The translations under genes were made by a program, and so were the position numbers. Positions 34,069 to 42,937 of a stretch of DNA of 64,000 nt are shown in pieces. Under the pieces are notes generated by a model, which saw only the letters and a list, made by a program, of their open reading frames with translations, was not told where the DNA came from and made no database searches. This stretch comes from Cyanobacteria bacterium REEB67 (lineage in GTDB: Bacteria; Cyanobacteriota; Vampirovibrionia; Obscuribacterales; Obscuribacteraceae), in NCBI GenBank assembly GCA_018971775.1, contig JAGXAB010000021.1:16870-80869 (forward strand). The letters run 5' to 3'. Within the stretch, counting starts at the first letter, position 1. Every line of letters starts with the position of its first letter.

Positions 34069-35901
34069 GTGAAAACGCTAGCTGAAGGTAGCAAAGAGAA
34101 ACTTGAGAAAGGTCGCGTCATTAACGATTTTTCGATTCATGTTGCCACCGTAAATGGGTCTGGAAGCCAATCTTCCAACAGTGTTTTAATGCGCTCCATT
34201 TTCCAAATGGGCATTCCGGTTAGCGGGAAAAACCTTTTCCCTTCTAACATCGCCGGACTTCCCACCTGGTTTACGATTCGCGTCAATAAAGACGGCTACA
34301 TCGCCCGTAAGTCTGAAATGGACATACTGGTGGCGATGAATCCGCAGACGAGCATCGAAGACGTCAAAGCTCTTCAGCCCGGCGCGGTCTGCATCAGCCC
34401 TCTGGAAATGAAGCTCGACGCGATTCGCTCGGACGTGCGTCACTATCAAGTGCCGTTCAGCGAATTGGCCGCTAAAGCCTCGGAAAACATGAAGCTGCGC
34501 AAGCTGCTCACCAACATGATTTACGTAGGCGTCGTCGCCGATCTGCTCGACATCGACCAGAAGCAAGTCGACGAAGCGATCACCAAGCAATTCGAAGGCA
34601 AAACCAAGGCCATCGATCTAAACCTGAACGCCGTTAAAATCGGCCGCGAATGGTCCAAAGAAAATCTCAAAAAAGACGATCCATTCACGATTGAGCCGAT
34701 GAACAAGACCCAGGGCAAAATCATTCTCGACGGTAACGCCGCCGCCGCTCTTGGTTGCATGTTCGCCGGCGTCACAGTCGTGGCCTGGTATCCGATCACT
34801 CCTTCATCGAGTTTGACCGAGCAGCTCGTCGACTTCATGAAAGACCACCGCGTCGATAAAGAAACCGGCGCTCCAACTTTTGCCGTCATCCAGGCCGAAG
34901 ACGAACTGGCCGCTATCGGTATGGCGCTCGGCGCCGGTTGGGCCGGAGCCCGCTCGATGACCTCGACTTCCGGTCCTGGTATTTCGCTCATGGCGGAATT
35001 CACCGGATTCGGTTACTTCACCGAAATCCCGACCGTAATTTTCGACGTACAGCGTGTCGGTCCTTCGACCGGCTTGCCGACCCGCACTTCGCAGGCCGAC
35101 CTGATCTCAGCTCACTACCTCTCGCATGGTGACACCAAGCACATCGTCATTCTTCCCGGCTCCGTCGCCGAATGCTATGAGCTCACCATGGAAGCTTTCG
35201 AGCTCGCCGAAAAATTCCAGACACCAGTGTTTGTCTTGACCGACCTCGATCTCGGCATGAACAACTGGATGTCTGATCCCTTCGACTATCCGACCAAGCC
35301 GATCAATCGCGGCAAAGTGCTCGATGCAGCGGCTCTGGAAAAAGCCGGTGAATTCGCCCGTTACAAAGACATCGACGGCGACGGTATCCCTTACCGCACC
35401 TTGCCCGGCACCGATCATCCGCTGGCTGCCTACTTCACGCGCGGCTCCGGTCACTCCGAAAAAGCGACCTACACCGAAAAACCGGAAGACTACAAAAACC
35501 TCATGGACCGCCTCGAGAAGAAATTCAACACGGCCCGTAAGTTTGTGCCCAAGCCGATCGTAGACACTGTCAAAGGTGCCAAAATCGGCATCATCGCCAT
35601 GGGATCTTCTGATTTTGCCGTCGAAGAGTCGCGCGATCAGCTCAGAAAGGCCAATATGCCGACGAGCTATCTGCGTGTCAGAGCCCTGCCTTTCACCGAA
35701 GAACTGAAAGCATTCGTCGAAGGCCACGAACAGATTTTCGTAGTCGATCAAAACCGGGACGGACAGTTGCAAGAGCTCATCCGCGCCGAGCTCCCTGAGC
35801 ACGCAATGAAGATCAAGTCGATCAGACATTACGATGGTCTGCCGCTTGACGCCAAGTCTGTCACCGACGCCGTTAGCGCCCTTGCGCAGGAGAAGAAATA
35901 G
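34069..35901 (+). CDS. korA: 2-oxoacid:ferredoxin oxidoreductase, fused gamma-alpha subunit
   Basis: Residues about 20-200 are the gamma (transferase) domain, beginning DFSIHVATVNGSGSQSSNSVL. Residues about 215-400 are the PYR/alpha domain, with GNAAAALGCMFAGVTVVAWYPITPSSSLTEQ and the QAEDELAAIGMALGAG block that carries the catalytic Glu. The transketolase-C-like domain follows. With KorB it oxidatively decarboxylates a 2-oxoacid to acyl-CoA, reducing ferredoxin, or runs in reverse. The gamma-alpha fusion is typical of KorA, so 2-oxoglutarate is the likeliest substrate, though others are possible. GTG start with AGGA about 10 bp upstream. korB starts two bases after the stop. Confidence 0.88.
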   Translation: MKTLAEGSKEKLEKGRVINDFSIHVATVNGSGSQSSNSVLMRSIFQMGIPVSGKNLFPSNIAGLPTWFTIRVNKDGYIARKSEMDILVAMNPQTSIEDVKALQPGAVCISPLEMKLDAIRSDVRHYQVPFSELAAKASENMKLRKLLTNMIYVGVVADLLDIDQKQVDEAITKQFEGKTKAIDLNLNAVKIGREWSKENLKKDDPFTIEPMNKTQGKIILDGNAAAALGCMFAGVTVVAWYPITPSSSLTEQLVDFMKDHRVDKETGAPTFAVIQAEDELAAIGMALGAGWAGARSMTSTSGPGISLMAEFTGFGYFTEIPTVIFDVQRVGPSTGLPTRTSQADLISAHYLSHGDTKHIVILPGSVAECYELTMEAFELAEKFQTPVFVLTDLDLGMNNWMSDPFDYPTKPINRGKVLDAAALEKAGEFARYKDIDGDGIPYRTLPGTDHPLAAYFTRGSGHSEKATYTEKPEDYKNLMDRLEKKFNTARKFVPKPIVDTVKGAKIGIIAMGSSDFAVEESRDQLRKANMPTSYLRVRALPFTEELKAFVEGHEQIFVVDQNRDGQLQELIRAELPEHAMKIKSIRHYDGLPLDAKSVTDAVSALAQEKK

Positions 35902-35903
35902 AA

Positions 35904-36935
35904 ATGGTCACCTCAACACCTCCAAACAACCGCATTGGCCTTACTCTGGCCGACTATAAAGGGTCTCCTTCGACCCTTTGCGACGGCTGCGGACACGATG
36001 CCATCACCAGCCAGATCATCAAAGCCTTCTACGATCTGGGCATCAATCCGCATAAAGTAGCCAAATTGAGCGGTATCGGCTGCTCATCGAAAACTCCGGC
36101 CTACTTCCTCAACCGCGCCCACGGCTTCAACTCCGTCCACGGCCGCATGCCCTCGGTAGCGACCGGCGTCAGCATGGCCAACCACACACTGAAACTGATC
36201 GGTGTCAGTGGTGACGGCGACACGGCTTCAATTGGTCTCGGCCAATTTTGCCACCTGGTCCGTCGTAATGTGCCGATGATCTACATCGTCGAAAACAACG
36301 GCGTTTACGGTTTGACCAAAGGTCAGTTCTCGGCCACCGCCGATCTCGGCAGCAAAGCTAAGTCGGGCGTTCTCAACGAACTCCCCCCGATCGATCTTTG
36401 CGGTCTGGCGATCGAGCTCGGTTGCAGCTTCGTTGGCCGCTCATTTGCCGGCGACCCCAAACAGCTCGTCGCCCTGCTCAAAGCAGCCGGCTCGCACAAT
36501 GGTACCGCCGTCCTCGACGTGATCAGCCCCTGCGTCACCTTCAACAATCACGAAGGATCGACCAAGAGCTACAAGTACGCCAAGGAAATGGAAACACCGC
36601 TGCACGAACTGGGCTTCATCCCCTTCTACGAGCAGATCAGTGTCGACTACGAAGACGGCTCCGTACAAGAAGTAGAATTGCATGACGGTTCGAAAATTAC
36701 GCTCAAGAAAACCGAGCGCAATTACGATCCGACCGATGCAGTCGCTGCTTTGACTACGATCAAAAAAGCGCACGATGAGAAGCAATTCCTCACCGGTTTG
36801 CTCTACATCAACGAAGAGAAGGATTCCTTCACCAACATCATGCATGTCGGCGAAGAACCACTCGCTACCTTGCCCGAGTCCAAGACTCGTCCATCCAAGG
36901 AAGCGTTGACAGCGATCATGAACTCTTTAATGTAA
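35904..36935 (+). CDS. korB: 2-oxoacid:ferredoxin oxidoreductase, beta subunit
   Basis: The ThDP-binding partner of KorA. Near the N-terminus STLCDGCGHDA carries the CxxC that, with a later Cys, binds the Fe-S cluster. GIGCSSKTP follows, then the ThDP/metal motif GDGDTASIGLGQ and VENNGVYGLTKGQ. The C-terminal part contains DVISPCVTFNNHEGSTKSYKY, typical of the KorB/PorB family. AGGAGAAG before the ATG gives a strong start. Length 343 is normal. A strong terminator follows 30 bp downstream, so korA-korB end their own transcript. No delta or ferredoxin subunit is encoded nearby. Confidence 0.92.
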   Translation: MVTSTPPNNRIGLTLADYKGSPSTLCDGCGHDAITSQIIKAFYDLGINPHKVAKLSGIGCSSKTPAYFLNRAHGFNSVHGRMPSVATGVSMANHTLKLIGVSGDGDTASIGLGQFCHLVRRNVPMIYIVENNGVYGLTKGQFSATADLGSKAKSGVLNELPPIDLCGLAIELGCSFVGRSFAGDPKQLVALLKAAGSHNGTAVLDVISPCVTFNNHEGSTKSYKYAKEMETPLHELGFIPFYEQISVDYEDGSVQEVELHDGSKITLKKTERNYDPTDAVAALTTIKKAHDEKQFLTGLLYINEEKDSFTNIMHVGEEPLATLPESKTRPSKEALTAIMNSLM

Positions 36936-36965
36936 GTTCGAAACATCACAGTCAAAAAGAACGCC

Positions 36966-37004
36966 GAAAGAAGACTCGCCTGCTAAGGCGGGTCTTCTTT
37001 CTTC
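36966..37004 (+). terminator. Rho-independent terminator after korB
   Basis: The arms GAAAGAAGACTCGCC (36966-36980) and GGCGGGTCTTCTTTC (36987-37001) pair over 15 bp with a single G-T wobble around a six-base loop. The right arm ends in TTCTTTC followed by TTC. This is the clearest terminator in the window. Confidence 0.85.
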
Positions 37005-37146
37005 TGAGGGCGACAACTCCGTCCTGCTGACAACGATCTAAGGCGCAAAGAGTTCCAGCCGGTAAGAAATGTGCCAAAATAACAGTCTCATAATTTTCGG
37101 CACTGGAATCATATTAATCAGAAAGCCAGAGATACCAGAGATATAG

Positions 37147-37184
37147 ACAGGCAGGCAAATAAGTAGGTAGGCAAGTAGGTAGAT
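37147..37184. repeat. Imperfect tetranucleotide repeat before the MFS gene
   Basis: The segment consists of variants of the 4-mers GCAG/GTAG (caggcaggcaaataag, then taggtaggcaagtaggtag) and ends 7 bp before the ATG of the transporter. The repeat occupies the place of the ribosome binding site and may itself supply it (AGGTAG). Confidence 0.6.
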
Positions 37185-37191
37185 CCAGGCC

Positions 37192-38517
37192 ATGGCAACT
37201 TTAGAGGAACCGAGCCTTACTGTTACTGCTTCCATAGAGGCAGAAGCGATCGATGCGCCTCTGCCCTGGCACACTTTTATCGCCACCTGGTTAGGTGGCG
37301 TATTCGACGGCATGGACAGCTCTATATTTGCCATGGTGCTTTACCCGGCCCTTTCGGATCTACTGCACACAACGTCCCACGCGGCAGTCGGACAGTACGG
37401 CTCCTATATCATCGCCATGTTTATGGCCGGCTGGGCCGTGGGCGCCGTTTATTTCGGCCGCCTGGCCGATCGCATCGGTCGGGCAAAGACTCTCACCATA
37501 ACCATCCTATTATATGCATTATTCACCGGCCTCTGCGCAGCTGCCGGCAACTGGTGGCAGCTCGGGCTCTGCCGCTTCCTGGTAGGCGCCGGTATAGGCG
37601 GTGAAATGGGGATCGGCGCAGTATTGCTCTCCGAATGCTGGCCGAAAAAAACGCGGGTATTTGCATTGAGCGCACAGGCGACTTCACTGGGCACCGGCTA
37701 TCTCTGCACCGCCGGCCTCAATCTCTGGCTCGGCCACCTCGGCTGGCGCTATCTATTTGTGGCTGGTATCGTGCCGGCCTTCCTTACCGTTTATATGCGT
37801 CTCAAACTCAAGGACTCGAGCCACTTTCAAGAATCTCAAGAAAAAACCGCAGAGGCCCTGAAAAAAGACCTGAGCGATCGCACCGATGAAGATCGCGCTA
37901 TTCTTGCCTCACCATTTGCGGCACTACTGAGTGCGGAAAATTTTTCCAAGACGATTATCATCGGCATGCTCACCACCGTCGCCATCGTCACCTGGTGGGC
38001 CGTACTGTCCTGGATACCGGCCTGGATCAATCAGATCACCGGCGACCTGGCAGTGCAAGAACGCAGTCATGTGATGCTCTTCAAAGAAGTCGGCATGATC
38101 ATGTCTGGAGTGGTCGGTGGATTTTTAATCCAGCGCTTCGGCTACAAAAAATGTATGAGCATTACTTATTTGCTCGCCTTCGCCGCCGTCCTGATAATGT
38201 TTCTCGGATTCAAAAGCTACAGCCAGTGGCTCTTTCCCTGCATACTTTGCGTCGGTTTTTTCGCCCACGTGCCATTTGTCTTGCTCTGGTCTTTAATCCC
38301 ACAACTTTATCCGACGCGCATCCGCAGCACCGCCTTCGGTGTCACCTATAATATCGGTCGCATTTTTGCGGCCATAGCCGCTCTCGGAAGCGGCTACCTG
38401 ATTCAAATATTCAATGGTTCATACGCTCTCGCTGCCTGTTCCTTTGCCTCGATTTACCTGGTCGGAGCAGTGGCGGCATTGTGGATGCCTCGCATCAACG
38501 AAGATATGATCGACTAA
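37192..38517 (+). CDS. Major facilitator superfamily transporter
   Basis: A 441-residue protein with 12 hydrophobic segments in two halves and a large central cytoplasmic loop. MFS motif A stands after the second segment (GRLADRIGRAKTL), and the RFLVGAGIGGEMG block in segment 4-5 is typical of the sugar/aromatic-acid:H+ symporter subfamilies (AAHS, sialate). The acidic GGVFDGMDSSIF in segment 1 fits a proton-coupled carrier. The substrate is unknown. It stands alone, downstream of the korB terminator and after a short repeat. Confidence 0.85.
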   Translation: MATLEEPSLTVTASIEAEAIDAPLPWHTFIATWLGGVFDGMDSSIFAMVLYPALSDLLHTTSHAAVGQYGSYIIAMFMAGWAVGAVYFGRLADRIGRAKTLTITILLYALFTGLCAAAGNWWQLGLCRFLVGAGIGGEMGIGAVLLSECWPKKTRVFALSAQATSLGTGYLCTAGLNLWLGHLGWRYLFVAGIVPAFLTVYMRLKLKDSSHFQESQEKTAEALKKDLSDRTDEDRAILASPFAALLSAENFSKTIIIGMLTTVAIVTWWAVLSWIPAWINQITGDLAVQERSHVMLFKEVGMIMSGVVGGFLIQRFGYKKCMSITYLLAFAAVLIMFLGFKSYSQWLFPCILCVGFFAHVPFVLLWSLIPQLYPTRIRSTAFGVTYNIGRIFAAIAALGSGYLIQIFNGSYALAACSFASIYLVGAVAALWMPRINEDMID

Positions 38518-38532
38518 AATTGGCGCTTGAGT

Positions 38533-38796
38533 TTATCTCAGGCCAATGTGAGCGAATGGTATTTCTGTATAGATCGGTAGATTCGTCGGCGGCATTTTCA
38601 GACCAGGGCTTGGCGCTGATACCAGATATGATTGCATCGCAATTGTGATCAGGACCAGCACGACAATCATCAGTGGTATCAACAAATCGGCATTGCTTAC
38701 ACTTCGTCCCTTCGCCATGTCGGGCCAGGGCATGTGGAGAGTGCCGTCAAGGCCTTGATTGAACGGGTTGCCTGGAGTTCTTGCTATAGTTTTCAT
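38533..38796 (-). CDS. Small single-pass membrane protein
   Basis: An 87-residue protein. About 35 polar residues (TPGNPFNQGLDGT) precede one hydrophobic segment at about 38-57 (LLIPLMIVVLVLITIAMQ), then a Pro-rich tail. It lies 31 bp downstream of another small single-pass protein with the same plan, so the two are probably an operon. No family recognised. Confidence 0.5.
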   Translation of the reverse strand: MKTIARTPGNPFNQGLDGTLHMPWPDMAKGRSVSNADLLIPLMIVVLVLITIAMQSYLVSAPSPGLKMPPTNLPIYTEIPFAHIGLR

Positions 38797-38827
38797 CGGC
38801 TTCTAGCCTCAAGTATTGTGCGGCAAA

Positions 38828-39103
38828 TTACTGACTTTTTGCCGCGGCCTCTGTTTTTTGCCACTCGGCCTGGCGGTGCGCCTCGACCACGGCCGGATTG
38901 ACTTTGTAATGATGCTGTATACGCGGAATGATTGCTGCCGATAAATCAGCGGCCAATAAAAGCATGGCGAAAACAATCAAGATCACACCTAACATCGAGG
39001 AGACCTTTTCATCAACCGGTGTTAAACGATGAGGTATGTCAAAATCACCCGTCGCTGCGGGTTCAAACGGTACTGTCATAGGATCTCTTCTTTGAGTGTA
39101 CAT
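38828..39103 (-). CDS. Small single-pass membrane protein
   Basis: A 91-residue protein from an ATG at 39103 with AAAGGGGGTG 6-8 bp upstream; a longer in-frame start at 39139 has no such site. A polar N-terminus is followed by one membrane segment at about 38-58 (MLGVILIVFAMLLLAADL), then a basic amphipathic tail. First of a probable two-gene unit. No family recognised. Confidence 0.5.
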   Translation of the reverse strand: MYTQRRDPMTVPFEPAATGDFDIPHRLTPVDEKVSSMLGVILIVFAMLLLAADLSAAIIPRIQHHYKVNPAVVEAHRQAEWQKTEAAAKSQ

Positions 39104-39268
39104 GGCACACCCCCTTTGCTCAACAGCGCCGATGGCCACTGTCTTAGCTGCCCGAAATGACCTCTTGGATCATGAAAAGTTCCCAAACGAGCAGGTTAAA
39201 CGGCTCCGTTTGTCCATTACGCAACCAAATTAGCGTCGCAAACAGCCATGCAAAAATAGCGCAGAATA

Positions 39269-39673
39269 CTACTGGTTACCGCTGCCCGGCTTTTTTGCCC
39301 GACTGGTCAGGACAGCGACGAGAAAGAGTATAAAAATAATCGCCATCGCCCCTCTCGATAGAAACCAGAGGGTATTCATCACGTTCGAAGGAGCCACTTG
39401 CGCCAGTCCGGAAAGTAAAACGGGAATGGCAATGAAAGTGACTGGACCACCGACGATCGAATAGGTCCAGAGCCAGCGACGCACCAGATATTCATCAGTC
39501 GACGCTTCTATTTCCGCCAGGCGAGACTTATCGCCTTGAGCGCTGCGCAATTCCGACTTGCGGATCGAGGCAGCCAGAAAATCGAAATATTCAGATGAGG
39601 AACTGCCAAATTTCATTTGAGTGAAATCATACAGCAGGCCAGAGCCGGAAATTGAAGGGAGGGCGCTTGTCAA
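39269..39673 (-). CDS. Small membrane protein with two membrane segments
   Basis: A 134-residue frame opening at TTG, or 115 residues from the ATG at 39616; neither start has a good ribosome binding site. About 50 polar, acidic residues precede two hydrophobic segments (about 72-92 and 101-122) and a short basic end. It may belong with the two small membrane-protein genes downstream, with a 165-bp gap between. Function unknown. Confidence 0.5.
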   Translation of the reverse strand: MTSALPSISGSGLLYDFTQMKFGSSSSEYFDFLAASIRKSELRSAQGDKSRLAEIEASTDEYLVRRWLWTYSIVGGPVTFIAIPVLLSGLAQVAPSNVMNTLWFLSRGAMAIIFILFLVAVLTSRAKKPGSGNQ

Positions 39674-39691
39674 GCGGATTTTTCAGGGTTT

Positions 39692-39711
39692 GCCCCTCAA
39701 AAATCAGGGGC
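39692..39711. promoter_or_regulatory. Short perfect hairpin between divergent genes
   Basis: GCCCCT (39692-39697) and AGGGGC (39706-39711) form a perfect 6-bp stem around an 8-base A/T-rich loop, in the gap between a small membrane-protein gene and the inactive M48 homologue. It could be an operator or a 5'-leader hairpin. Confidence 0.35.
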
Positions 39712-39771
39712 ACATAGTATCTGTAAGCCATTGAGGCACAGACCCGTCCCCCCCAGGGATCAACGACGTAT

Positions 39772-40329
39772 ATGATTAGACCATCGAAAGTGCTGCGAAT
39801 CTATTACCTGGCCACCTTTACAATCGGTCTGGGTCTGACTTTACCCCTTTCCCACGCCATTTCCAGCGAAGATGTCGGAGCCAGAGGGGCGGCCCTGCTT
39901 ATCCTTTCCTGGAATATTCTCTTTGTGATGATTCTGCCTATCATTCTCGACTGGGCGGAAAGTCGCTATTTCAAAGCTCGCTTTCTGGCCCTCGAAGAAG
40001 TGGCCAAACAAAATCCGGAACTGGCTGAAATGCTCAGAGTGCAGTGCGACAAACTCTCGCTCCCCAATCTCAAACTGGCTGTGATCGACAATAACGACAG
40101 CGAAATGTTCACCTACGGCCTCTGGGGCAACAGTCCGCGTTTAATCGTCTCCAATCAGCTGCTGAATAAACAGTCGATGGAAAAAGAAATCGCACCATCG
40201 ATCGAAACAGAGTTGACACGCTTCGCCAGTCAGGACCACACGCTAATATTCCTGATGTTTGCAGGATTTCAGGTAATGGCGCTTGTTTTAATGCACTTTG
40301 CCCGCACATCCTATCACATCAACTTTTAG
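39772..40329 (+). CDS. Inactive M48/HtpX-like membrane protein
   Basis: A 185-residue protein with two membrane segments near the N-terminus (about 9-28 and 40-58) and one near the end (about 156-176). The middle reads like an HtpX/M48 peptidase: LSLPNLKLAVIDNNDSEMFTYG, then SPRLIVSNQLLNKQ. At the place of the zinc motif HExxH it has IETEL (144-148), so no zinc site. The protein also stops where the third ligand domain should begin. It looks like a catalytically dead, shortened relative of HtpX that may bind partners at the membrane. The intact HtpX encoded at 61211 allows direct comparison. Confidence 0.6.
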   Translation: MIRPSKVLRIYYLATFTIGLGLTLPLSHAISSEDVGARGAALLILSWNILFVMILPIILDWAESRYFKARFLALEEVAKQNPELAEMLRVQCDKLSLPNLKLAVIDNNDSEMFTYGLWGNSPRLIVSNQLLNKQSMEKEIAPSIETELTRFASQDHTLIFLMFAGFQVMALVLMHFARTSYHINF

Positions 40330-40337
40330 TCCAGTCC

Positions 40338-41900
40338 TCAGTCTTCGAAATCTTTTGAATCAATAGACTCGGCCTGAAAAACCTCGAACTGTGCATCAGC
40401 GCTCTTCCAGGCTTGCCTGGGAAGGCCGGCCTTTATTGCCAGCTGACTCAAGGTCTCGTCGAGATTCCAACCAAACTCGGTGGCCACATGAGGCAAAAAG
40501 ACCGATTGCCTACCCTGGCAGAAAAGCAGGACGCCATCGGTGCCGACTCTGATTTCTGAAGGACCGGCCACCGGGTACGGATTTGTCAAAACGCTGATTT
40601 CTATTTCCAGATGTTCGAGCTCATCAGGCTGTAAGGGTGTGAAGCGATGGTCACGCGTGGCCGCTGCGGTGGCATTGTCTATAACCGCCTGATAGAGCGG
40701 CTTGACCGGCATGATGTAGCCTATACAACCGCGCAATTCCTTGCCCTGACGCGCTCCACCGGTGGTGCTCGTCTTAGTGGCATCATGGCCCGGATCATCG
40801 ACGGCAGGCATCTTTTTAAAAAGAGTGACAAAAACTCCCTGCTCCTGTCTGAGCCTTTCGCTGACCTCAACGCCGAGACTTTTGTAAGCGGGCGCTTCTC
40901 CGTCTCCTTTCGCTACACATTTAGCCAGAGTCGCTTTCGCCAGTGCCAACAAAGTGCGCTTATCGGACAAGGAAAGAGGCTCAGAGTTTTTTGCCGAAGC
41001 AGCAACAGCGCTCCAACTTTGCGGCGATGCAAAGGCAATGGAGAGATAAGACACGCTATTCTGGGCATCCTCAACGATCGAATCGCGGGAAGTGCGATAA
41101 TCGATTAGATGTCCGCGAGCCTCAGCCGGAAGCAAGGCCAGCAAAACGGTAAGAGCGTAGACACCGCAGATGGTATCATCGGTACGTTTGTAAAAGCTAA
41201 AAAATCCATCCAGATCGTTATTTTGCAAATAACTAAACGCTTCCATGTCCAGTTTTTTCAAATTGTCGCTAAAATCGCCCTTAAAAGGCGTGTAGCCATA
41301 TCGAGGGCCGAAATGCGTGAAATCGGAACTGACCGCTATCAAGTCACCATCGCGCAATAATCTTTTGATGTGGGAGGCAACTTGTTTCGCCTCGGCGGTG
41401 CTATCAAGACGCCCGATCAAAATCGGCACAATTTTGACATTACCAAAATCGCGTTTGATGAAGGCCAGTTGCATCTCCAGCGAATGCTCCTGCCGGTGCA
41501 CGTCTTGAAGCTCGTGAAATTCGCCGCTCTTCTGCAAGGCAGAAACGGCAGCGACATCGACGCTCAAGTCCCCAAATACGGTGGCGAAGCTTTTATCCGA
41601 AGTCACAGCCGCCCCTGGAAAACCTACATAATGACTGGGCCCGAGCAAAAAGACCCGTTTGATCTTTTTGCCTTCGGGAGCCATATACGAACAAGCAGCG
41701 GTCTGACCGGAAAAAGCATAACCGGCATGCGGTGCAACAACGGCCAGCACAGCCTGGCCGTTGAGCTGACTTTCAAAGGACGACACTTTGCTCTGCGCAC
41801 CACTGTTATATTGATCGAGTTGCGTAGCCAGTCGCTTGGGATCGGCTTCGTACCATGAACCCGCAAATTTCAACGGGCGCTTATTCGCTAAGCGAAACAT
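40338..41900 (-). CDS. MEMO1-AMMECR1 fusion protein (AmmeMemoRadiSam system B and A)
   Basis: Residues about 10-270 are a MEMO-family domain: FAGSWYEADP, APHAGYAFSGQTAA, LLGPSHYVGF, HRQEHSLEMQLAF and SSDFTHFG, with the His residues that bind metal in relatives. Residues about 320-510 are an AMMECR1 domain with the hallmark LRGCIGYI and FTPLQPDELEHLEIEISVL. The two families often occur with a radical-SAM protein in the AmmeMemoRadiSam set; none is next to this gene. The molecular function of either domain in bacteria is not firmly settled. The ATG at 41900 has GGAGG 8 bp upstream. A longer in-frame reading into the next gene is a Pro/Leu-rich artefact. Confidence 0.88.
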   Translation of the reverse strand: MFRLANKRPLKFAGSWYEADPKRLATQLDQYNSGAQSKVSSFESQLNGQAVLAVVAPHAGYAFSGQTAACSYMAPEGKKIKRVFLLGPSHYVGFPGAAVTSDKSFATVFGDLSVDVAAVSALQKSGEFHELQDVHRQEHSLEMQLAFIKRDFGNVKIVPILIGRLDSTAEAKQVASHIKRLLRDGDLIAVSSDFTHFGPRYGYTPFKGDFSDNLKKLDMEAFSYLQNNDLDGFFSFYKRTDDTICGVYALTVLLALLPAEARGHLIDYRTSRDSIVEDAQNSVSYLSIAFASPQSWSAVAASAKNSEPLSLSDKRTLLALAKATLAKCVAKGDGEAPAYKSLGVEVSERLRQEQGVFVTLFKKMPAVDDPGHDATKTSTTGGARQGKELRGCIGYIMPVKPLYQAVIDNATAAATRDHRFTPLQPDELEHLEIEISVLTNPYPVAGPSEIRVGTDGVLLFCQGRQSVFLPHVATEFGWNLDETLSQLAIKAGLPRQAWKSADAQFEVFQAESIDSKDFED

Positions 41901-41922
41901 AACAGTGTCCTCCAGAGAGGAA

Positions 41923-42708
41923 TTACTTGAAGGGATCTGCGGTGTTAGCGGGGTTGCCGGCTGGGGCTGGAGTGGTGGCGGGATTTGTGGCTGGAGTGGC
42001 AGCTGGTTGCTGGACAGCTTGAGCAGGGGGAACGGCTGCGGCAGGAGCAGGAGGCGCTGAGGCTTCCGGTGTGGCAGAGGCCGGAGGAGCCGATGAAGAG
42101 CTTGTCGGAGCATTTGGATTGTAGTCGAGACGCACCGAACCGGAGGAGTTGGAGTCACCATGGGGATCTGCCGTGGAGTCGAAAGTAATGGTCAAGTGAG
42201 CCGACGGCAAACCTGTGGGCAGCGCGTCGAGCGGTTGCGATCTGGAAAGAGCCGCCTGGGCCTTAGATTCGGCGTCAGCGCTATGGGGCTGGCTGGATAC
42301 CTTTGTGGCAAAAACATTGCCGCCGGCATCTAGGTCCACTCCTAATATGACATGGTTTTTGCCACTGGGTAGCTCCCAATTGTTATTTACTTTTCCCCAG
42401 ACCTTGTTGCAATAGCCTCTGACGACGGCAGGAGCAACGGAAGGGGCGACCGAGCCTTGCTCTGCGGCACGGACGTAAGGAGCGGAGCTGTGGGGTCTCG
42501 GACGGGCGTGGGCAACAGGAGCGGCGTGGGCAACAGGGGCAACTGAAGGTCTGGAGGCGGCAGGGGCTTTCTTAGTCGCCGCAGCCTTAGCGGCGGCATT
42601 GGCGCTGCCAAAGACGTCTTGAGCATCGGCCGGATTTAGGGCCAGGAAAAAGACCGATGCGGCCCCGAATAAAAAACTTGCTGCGGTCAAACTGCATTCT
42701 CTGCCCAT
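41923..42708 (-). CDS. Exported TonB-C-like protein with Pro/Ala-rich tails
   Basis: A signal peptide (about 1-29, ending PADAQD) from the ATG at 42708, which has AGGGAG at correct distance; an ATG nine bases upstream is too close to that site. An Ala/Pro-rich linker with the repeat PVAHA follows. At about 95-200 there is a domain of the TonB C-terminal/TonB-like kind (CNKVWGKVNNNWELP, VILGVDLDAGGNVFATKV). The last 65 residues are Ala/Pro/Thr-rich. It has no N-terminal membrane anchor of true TonB, so a periplasmic role unlike energy transduction is likely. It lies 22 bp upstream of the MEMO-AMMECR1 gene. Confidence 0.65.
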   Translation of the reverse strand: MGRECSLTAASFLFGAASVFFLALNPADAQDVFGSANAAAKAAATKKAPAASRPSVAPVAHAAPVAHARPRPHSSAPYVRAAEQGSVAPSVAPAVVRGYCNKVWGKVNNNWELPSGKNHVILGVDLDAGGNVFATKVSSQPHSADAESKAQAALSRSQPLDALPTGLPSAHLTITFDSTADPHGDSNSSGSVRLDYNPNAPTSSSSAPPASATPEASAPPAPAAAVPPAQAVQQPAATPATNPATTPAPAGNPANTADPFK

Positions 42709-42937
42709 TCTCGGCATTCTCCCTATCGTTGACGAACATCCCGACCCTTGGCTTCCAGTATATAAAACGATCTAAATATACAGGTTAGCGGACGATTACA
42801 CCAAGAATAAGCATGCGGAAAATCCAGTTGTTTCGACCCGCTGAAGAGTGCATTTGTTTCCCTCCAGAAAAAAATTCCAGGCGTTTTAGCAAGAAGTTGT
42901 CCCCAAAAATCGGTTTACGGTTACAGGCTTACCGGCT

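Noticed and set aside
41901..42161. An 87-residue N-terminal extension of the MEMO-AMMECR1 protein
   Set aside because: It is Pro/Leu/Gln-rich, lies antiparallel in frame terms to the coding sequence of the preceding gene, and a good start with GGAGG exists at 41900.
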